A stretch of 64,000 bases of DNA, from contig NZ_JBAKHD010000006.1 in the NCBI RefSeq assembly GCF_049065735.1, positions 1 through 64,000 of the forward strand, in the 5' to 3' direction. This DNA is from Paramesorhizobium sp049065735. GTDB taxonomy: Bacteria; Pseudomonadota; Alphaproteobacteria; Rhizobiales; Rhizobiaceae. The notes under the pieces are model-generated. The model searched no databases and was not told the DNA's origin. It was given only the letters and a program-made list of their open reading frames with translations. The position numbers and the translations under genes are program-made. Positions 60,645 to 64,000 of this stretch are shown one piece after another (the first letter of the stretch is position 1; the number at the start of each line of letters is the position of its first letter).

Positions 60645-61784
60645 ATGAAAAAACTTGCTTTTCCACTTCTTGCGGCCTCCGGCCTTCTGCTGTCTTTCGG
60701 GACGCGGAGCGATGCTGCGAGTTTCAGCTGCGGAAGCGCAAGTGCGCCCGACGCCCTCGCCATTTGCGCCGATGCCAGCCTCTCGCAGAAGGATCAGAAG
60801 CTCGACGACCTCTACAGGACCGTCGGCAGCCAGGTGGAAGGCAAGGCACGCGCGGAGTTGGCCGTCAGCCATTATGAATGGCTGCAGAAGCGGGCACAAT
60901 GCAACAGTGACCCCAACTGCCTCGCGTCCGCTTATGACGAGCGCACCAAACAGCTTCAGACGCGCCTTGCCGCGGCCGGCGTCTCCAGCGAAATGACAGC
61001 CGCGACGAAGCCCGCTGTGTCGACGCTCGACACGTTCCGGCAGACCGCCCAATGCGGCAAGGACTGCAATCTTACAGGCGCGGATCTCCGTGGCATCGAG
61101 CCGGCCAAGACCGGCGATGACGGCAAGATGAACTGCACCGTCAATGGCGTGGCGAGCGGCGTCCTCGATGGCGCGCGGATCGACCATGCGAATTTCGTCA
61201 GCTGCAACACCAAATCCGAGTCAGCGCTCGACAGCATGAGCTGGGACGGGGCCAGCCTGAAAGACACGAATTTCACCGGCACCAATCTGGGCGGCAATTC
61301 CTTCAAGCGCGCGAACCTGACCGGGGCCAATCTGAGCGATGCAAATCTCTTCTGGGTGAACATGAGCGGCGCCGTCTTAAAGCGCGCCAATCTGACCGGC
61401 GCGCAAAGCACGCCCGATGCCATGAACGGCCTTTGCTCCAATTTCACCGGCACCGATTTTTCCGAAGCGAAGCTGAACAAGGCCAATCTGTGCGGCAGCT
61501 TCTACAACGCGAATTTTACCAAGGCGAACTTGCGAAACGCAAAGATCTACGGCCACGCTGAGGGCCTCTCCGACAAGGCCGCAGGGCAGAACGACGTCGG
61601 CCCTATTCCCTCCGATGCCGCCAAGGGAGCGTTCGGCGGCAAGATCGATCTGACCGGCGCAGATTTGCGCGGCGCGACATTGTTCACCGAAACCAAGCTG
61701 ACGCGCCAAGGCTATCGCTTCGCCATCCTTTGCCGCACGAAAATGCCCGATGGCAAGATCTCAAACCGGGATTGCAAGAAATAG
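60645..61784 (+). CDS. Secreted DUF1311 plus pentapeptide-repeat protein
   Basis: A 379-residue exported protein. The signal peptide is MKKLAFPLLAASGLLLSFGT with cleavage near SDA. Residues about 25-110 form a LprI/DUF1311-like helical domain with paired cysteines (FSCGSA, AICADASLSQKDQKLDDLY, CNSDPNCLA). From about 145 to 350, A(D/N)LxxA pentapeptide repeats (GADLRG, RANLTGANLSDANL, KANLCGSFYNANFTKANLRN) predict a right-handed beta-helix. Extra cysteines (CGKDCN, LCSN, NLCG) suggest disulfides in the periplasm. Function is unknown. ATG 60645 fits the signal peptide. Confidence 0.8.
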   Translation: MKKLAFPLLAASGLLLSFGTRSDAASFSCGSASAPDALAICADASLSQKDQKLDDLYRTVGSQVEGKARAELAVSHYEWLQKRAQCNSDPNCLASAYDERTKQLQTRLAAAGVSSEMTAATKPAVSTLDTFRQTAQCGKDCNLTGADLRGIEPAKTGDDGKMNCTVNGVASGVLDGARIDHANFVSCNTKSESALDSMSWDGASLKDTNFTGTNLGGNSFKRANLTGANLSDANLFWVNMSGAVLKRANLTGAQSTPDAMNGLCSNFTGTDFSEAKLNKANLCGSFYNANFTKANLRNAKIYGHAEGLSDKAAGQNDVGPIPSDAAKGAFGGKIDLTGADLRGATLFTETKLTRQGYRFAILCRTKMPDGKISNRDCKK

Positions 61785-61795
61785 CGCGAAAGCGG

Positions 61796-61822
61796 TCCGC
61801 CGGGATTGTTCGTCCCGGCGGA
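61796..61822. terminator. Hairpin terminator between converging genes
   Basis: TCCGCCGGGA/TCCCGGCGGA form a perfect 10-bp stem around TTGTTCG, in the 82-bp gap between the pentapeptide gene and the converging oxidoreductase gene. Confidence 0.65.
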
Positions 61823-61866
61823 AGCGGCTCGCACCGTTTTGCACGCAATGATTGCGGTCGGATAGA

Positions 61867-62484
61867 TCAAGCCGCGGCAACCGCTCTGGCACGCCCAGTT
61901 TCCCTGAACACTTTCGCGCCGATGCTGCGTGCTTCATTCAGCCGGGGCGTCCAGTCGCCATTTTCAGGCGGCAGGAGCAGTTCCGATATGACCACCTGCG
62001 CGCCGCAATAATCGAAAATGCCCTGCTCGATCTGCGCCCTCATCGCGGCGAAATAGCCTCGGCGCGCATAGGTTCGCAGGTCCGCACCACCGATGGCGAC
62101 GAGATGGACTTTCAGCCGCTGCAACTTCTTGACCACGCCCGTTTCGGGCGTGTCGTCATAGGCCCATCCGTTGGAGAACACGCGGTCGATCCAGCCTTTG
62201 AGCAGGCCGGGGAAAGACCACCAATAGACCGGATAGACAAGAACCAGGGCATCCGCCCGGTCCAAGCGCGCCTGCTCGGCGGCAACGTCGGATGGCGCCG
62301 GCGCCTGCCGCAGAAAGGCGGCGAAATCCTCCTGCGCGAACCGGGGATCGAACCCCTCCGCCGCCAGATCGGCCATCTCGGCGGTGTGCGAGCCCTCTGC
62401 GGTAATGCTGGCGGCGACCTCATTCGCGACCGCGTGCGTGAGGGAAGTTGTGTGAGGATGCGAGACGACGATAAGCGCATGCAT
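61867..62484 (-). CDS. NAD(P)H oxidoreductase, flavodoxin-fold (MdaB/KefF-like)
   Basis: A 205-residue NAD(P)H dehydrogenase (quinone) family protein: HALIVVSHPHTTSLTHAVAN at the FMN-binding start, LVLVYPVYWWSFPGLLKGWI and DRVFSNGWAYD. It carries out two-electron reduction of quinones or related electrophiles. It is divergent from a TetR regulator with a 76-bp gap containing a strong dyad. It is a paralogue of the protein at 24146 but only moderately similar. Confidence 0.85.
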   Translation of the reverse strand: MHALIVVSHPHTTSLTHAVANEVAASITAEGSHTAEMADLAAEGFDPRFAQEDFAAFLRQAPAPSDVAAEQARLDRADALVLVYPVYWWSFPGLLKGWIDRVFSNGWAYDDTPETGVVKKLQRLKVHLVAIGGADLRTYARRGYFAAMRAQIEQGIFDYCGAQVVISELLLPPENGDWTPRLNEARSIGAKVFRETGRARAVAAA

Positions 62485-62524
62485 GGCGCGTGCTCCTTTG
62501 CTGTTGCCGGATTGGCGTAATCGT

Positions 62525-62557
62525 TATATACTTTTAGTAAGTTACTTTTGGTATATA
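62525..62557. promoter_or_regulatory. TetR-type operator in the divergent gap
   Basis: TATATAC and GTATATA (outer arms) enclose AGTAA-G-TTACT (inner palindrome 62536-62546), all about the same centre. It lies 4 bp before the TetR start and about 40 bp from the oxidoreductase start, a position suited to repressing both. Confidence 0.65.
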
Positions 62558-62560
62558 GAG

Positions 62561-63172
62561 ATGTCAAGCAGCAAACAGGATGAAACGAGCCCCCGGCAGC
62601 GCCTCACCCGCGAGGAGCGCTATCGCCAATTGATTGCAGTTGCTTGGACCATCGTCGAGGAGGAAGGCACCGAGGCGCTGACGCTCGGCCGCCTCGCGGT
62701 GAAAGCGGGCGTGACGAAGCCTGTCGTCTACGATCATTTTCAGGACCGTAACGGCCTGCTGGCGGCGCTCTACCGCGAGTTCGACGCGCGGCAGAACGCG
62801 CTGATCGACGCGGCGATTGCCGGAAGCGCGGACACCCCCACGGTGCGGGCAAAAGTCATCGCCGATGCCTATGTGGACTGCGTGCTGGCGCAAGGGCGCG
62901 AGATACCTGATGTCATTGCCGCGCTGTCCGGCTCACCGGAGCTGGAGCGCGTCAAGCGCGAAGGTGAGAGCGCATTCCTCGCCAAATGCCGCAACGCCCT
63001 CGAGCCCGCCTCCCCTTACGGCCATGTCAGCCTCGCCGGCCTGCGGGCTATGCTTGGCGCGGCGGAAGCGCTGGCATCGGCTGCGGCGGCAAATGAAATG
63101 AGCGCCGAAGAGGCGAAACGGGAACTCCGCGACACGATTCTGGACATGCTGGCGCGGCAGAGCCGGGCTTAA
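62561..63172 (+). CDS. TetR-family regulator
   Basis: A 203-residue TetR protein. The N-terminal HTH is LTLGRLAVKAGVTKPVVYDH, preceded by REERYRQLIAVAWTIVEEEG. The C-terminal ligand domain is divergent, as usual. ATG 62561 is chosen because the upstream part of the frame crosses the operator dyad. It probably represses the divergent oxidoreductase and itself. Its stop is 10 bp from the end of the converging glycerol kinase gene. Confidence 0.85.
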   Translation: MSSSKQDETSPRQRLTREERYRQLIAVAWTIVEEEGTEALTLGRLAVKAGVTKPVVYDHFQDRNGLLAALYREFDARQNALIDAAIAGSADTPTVRAKVIADAYVDCVLAQGREIPDVIAALSGSPELERVKREGESAFLAKCRNALEPASPYGHVSLAGLRAMLGAAEALASAAAANEMSAEEAKRELRDTILDMLARQSRA

Positions 63173-63182
63173 TTCGCCGCTT

Positions 63183-64000
63183 TCACCCCGGACGATGCGT
63201 GAGACAGCGGGAAACGCTGTCCCGCCAGCCCGCAATCGCGCCCTGCCGCTCTTCGTCTTGCATGGAGGGTTCAAAGCGGCGATCGCGCTGCCATCTTTCG
63301 GCAAAGCCTTTGCGGTCCGGCCATAGGCCTGCGCGGGAAGCGGCCAGCCAGGCGGCGCCAAGGACGGTTGTTTCCAGGAAAGTCGGGCGGTCGACCGGCG
63401 CGTTCAGAATGTCGGCGAGGCGCTGCATCGTCCAATCAGACGCGACCATGCCGCCATCGACGCGCAGCACGGTGCTGCCGTTTGCGCCCTTCCAGTCGCC
63501 GCGCATGGCTTCCAGAAGATCGAGCGTCTGAAACGCCACGCTTTCGAGCACCGCGCGGGCGAACTCGGCTTGGCCCGTCCGGCGGGTCAGGCCGAAAATG
63601 GCGCCGCGCGCCTCGGCATCCCAATGGGGCGCGCCGAGACCGGTAAAGGCGGGAACGAGATAGACGCGCTGGTTGGGGTCGGCCTTTTGCGCAAGTGCGC
63701 TCACTTCGGAGGCGGCGGAAATGAAGCCCAGCTCGTCGCGCAGCCATTGCACCGCAGCCCCGGCGATGAAAATCGAGCCTTCGAGGGCATAAGTCGTCAC
63801 GCCGTCCAGGCGATAGGCAATGGTGATGATGAGCCGGTTGGAGGACGCGACGCGGTCCGTACCGGTGTTCAGAAGGGCGAAACAGCCGGTGCCGTAAGTG
63901 GATTTCATCATGCCCGGCTCGAAGCAGGCATTGCCGATGACAGCCGCCTGCTGGTCGCCCGCGACGCCAAGGATGGGGATCGGTACGCCGAACAAGGCGG
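63183..64000 (-). CDS. glpK: Glycerol kinase, C-terminal part (cut by window edge)
   Basis: About 272 C-terminal residues of an FGGY-family kinase open to the window edge. GVAGDQQAAVIGNACFEPGM, KSTYGTGCFALLNTG, LVPAFTGLGAPHWDAEARGA and RVDGGMVASDWTMQRLADIL are diagnostic of glycerol kinase, which forms glycerol 3-phosphate from ATP and glycerol. The N-terminal half is outside the window, so the start and any operon partners cannot be seen. Confidence 0.9.
   Translation of the reverse strand, partial: ALFGVPIPILGVAGDQQAAVIGNACFEPGMMKSTYGTGCFALLNTGTDRVASSNRLIITIAYRLDGVTTYALEGSIFIAGAAVQWLRDELGFISAASEVSALAQKADPNQRVYLVPAFTGLGAPHWDAEARGAIFGLTRRTGQAEFARAVLESVAFQTLDLLEAMRGDWKGANGSTVLRVDGGMVASDWTMQRLADILNAPVDRPTFLETTVLGAAWLAASRAGLWPDRKGFAERWQRDRRFEPSMQDEERQGAIAGWRDSVSRCLTHRPG

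Noticed and set aside
1..64000. tRNA, rRNA, CRISPR array, prophage or autonomous transposon
   Set aside because: No sequence with the expected structure, repeat-spacer pattern or recombinase/transposase motifs was recognised anywhere in the window.

Overview
The window is a GC-rich stretch of alphaproteobacterial chromosome or chromid. Several things point to Hyphomicrobiales (Rhizobiales), perhaps the Brucella/Ochrobactrum/Phyllobacterium neighbourhood: a ChvE-GguA-GguB sugar system, NasS/NasT control of nitrate assimilation, a cyoABCD-SURF1 operon, many ABC sugar importers with LacI or AraC regulators, and dense families of GC-rich palindromic intergenic repeats. The genus is inferred and was not checked by any search. 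No rRNA, tRNA, CRISPR array, prophage or transposase gene was seen.

Layout. 1-7.2 kb: the 5' end of NAD+ synthetase, a LysE exporter, an MFS/LysR pair, and a LysR-controlled VOC dioxygenase, esterase and pirin module that looks like quinone defence. 7.2-14.5 kb: a LacI-controlled ABC importer with a GH127 glycosidase, probably for arabinose-containing oligosaccharides. 14.6-17.1 kb: a Tat-exported multicopper oxidase, a DUF3606 protein, and a low-GC orphan gene in a repeat-rich interval. 17.2-23.2 kb: a second ABC importer with its own LacI regulator and a class III metallophosphoesterase. 23.2-28.4 kb: a LysR/quinone-reductase pair, a GH25 lipoprotein and a PhoX phosphatase, followed by nested palindromic repeats.

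28.4-38.9 kb is the nitrate assimilation region: nasA, nirD, nirB and a NarK-type transporter on the minus strand, with nasT-nasS upstream. The transporter gene is preceded by a consensus sigma-54 promoter, two leader hairpins of the type bound by ANTAR proteins (the first with a textbook A1/G4 hexaloop), and an intrinsic terminator. This is a complete NasT antitermination device. Two toxin-antitoxin modules sit inside the region. One is a hicAB pair, with hicA broken by a stop codon, that separates nirD from nasA. The other is a ribbon-helix-helix/PIN pair between the leader and nasS. nasA also carries an in-frame copy of a palindromic repeat that occurs intergenically at 50.2 kb.

39-52.7 kb: an FAH-family hydrolase, chvE-gguA-gguB with a divergent LacI regulator, and an AraC-controlled ABC importer that ends in a fused Gfo/Idh/MocA-aldo/keto reductase gene. 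52.7-58 kb: SURF1 and cyoDCBA, with a perfect FNR/FixK box in the divergent region before an MFS gene. 59.8-64 kb: a Rnk-type RNA polymerase-binding protein, a secreted DUF1311/pentapeptide protein, a TetR/NAD(P)H oxidoreductase pair, and the 3' part of glycerol kinase.

Theme: a soil- or plant-associated heterotroph with versatile sugar uptake, nitrate use, and redox or electrophile defence. All four ABC operons carry a strong hairpin directly after the binding-protein gene. The repeat families are unusually active and have entered one another and one coding sequence.
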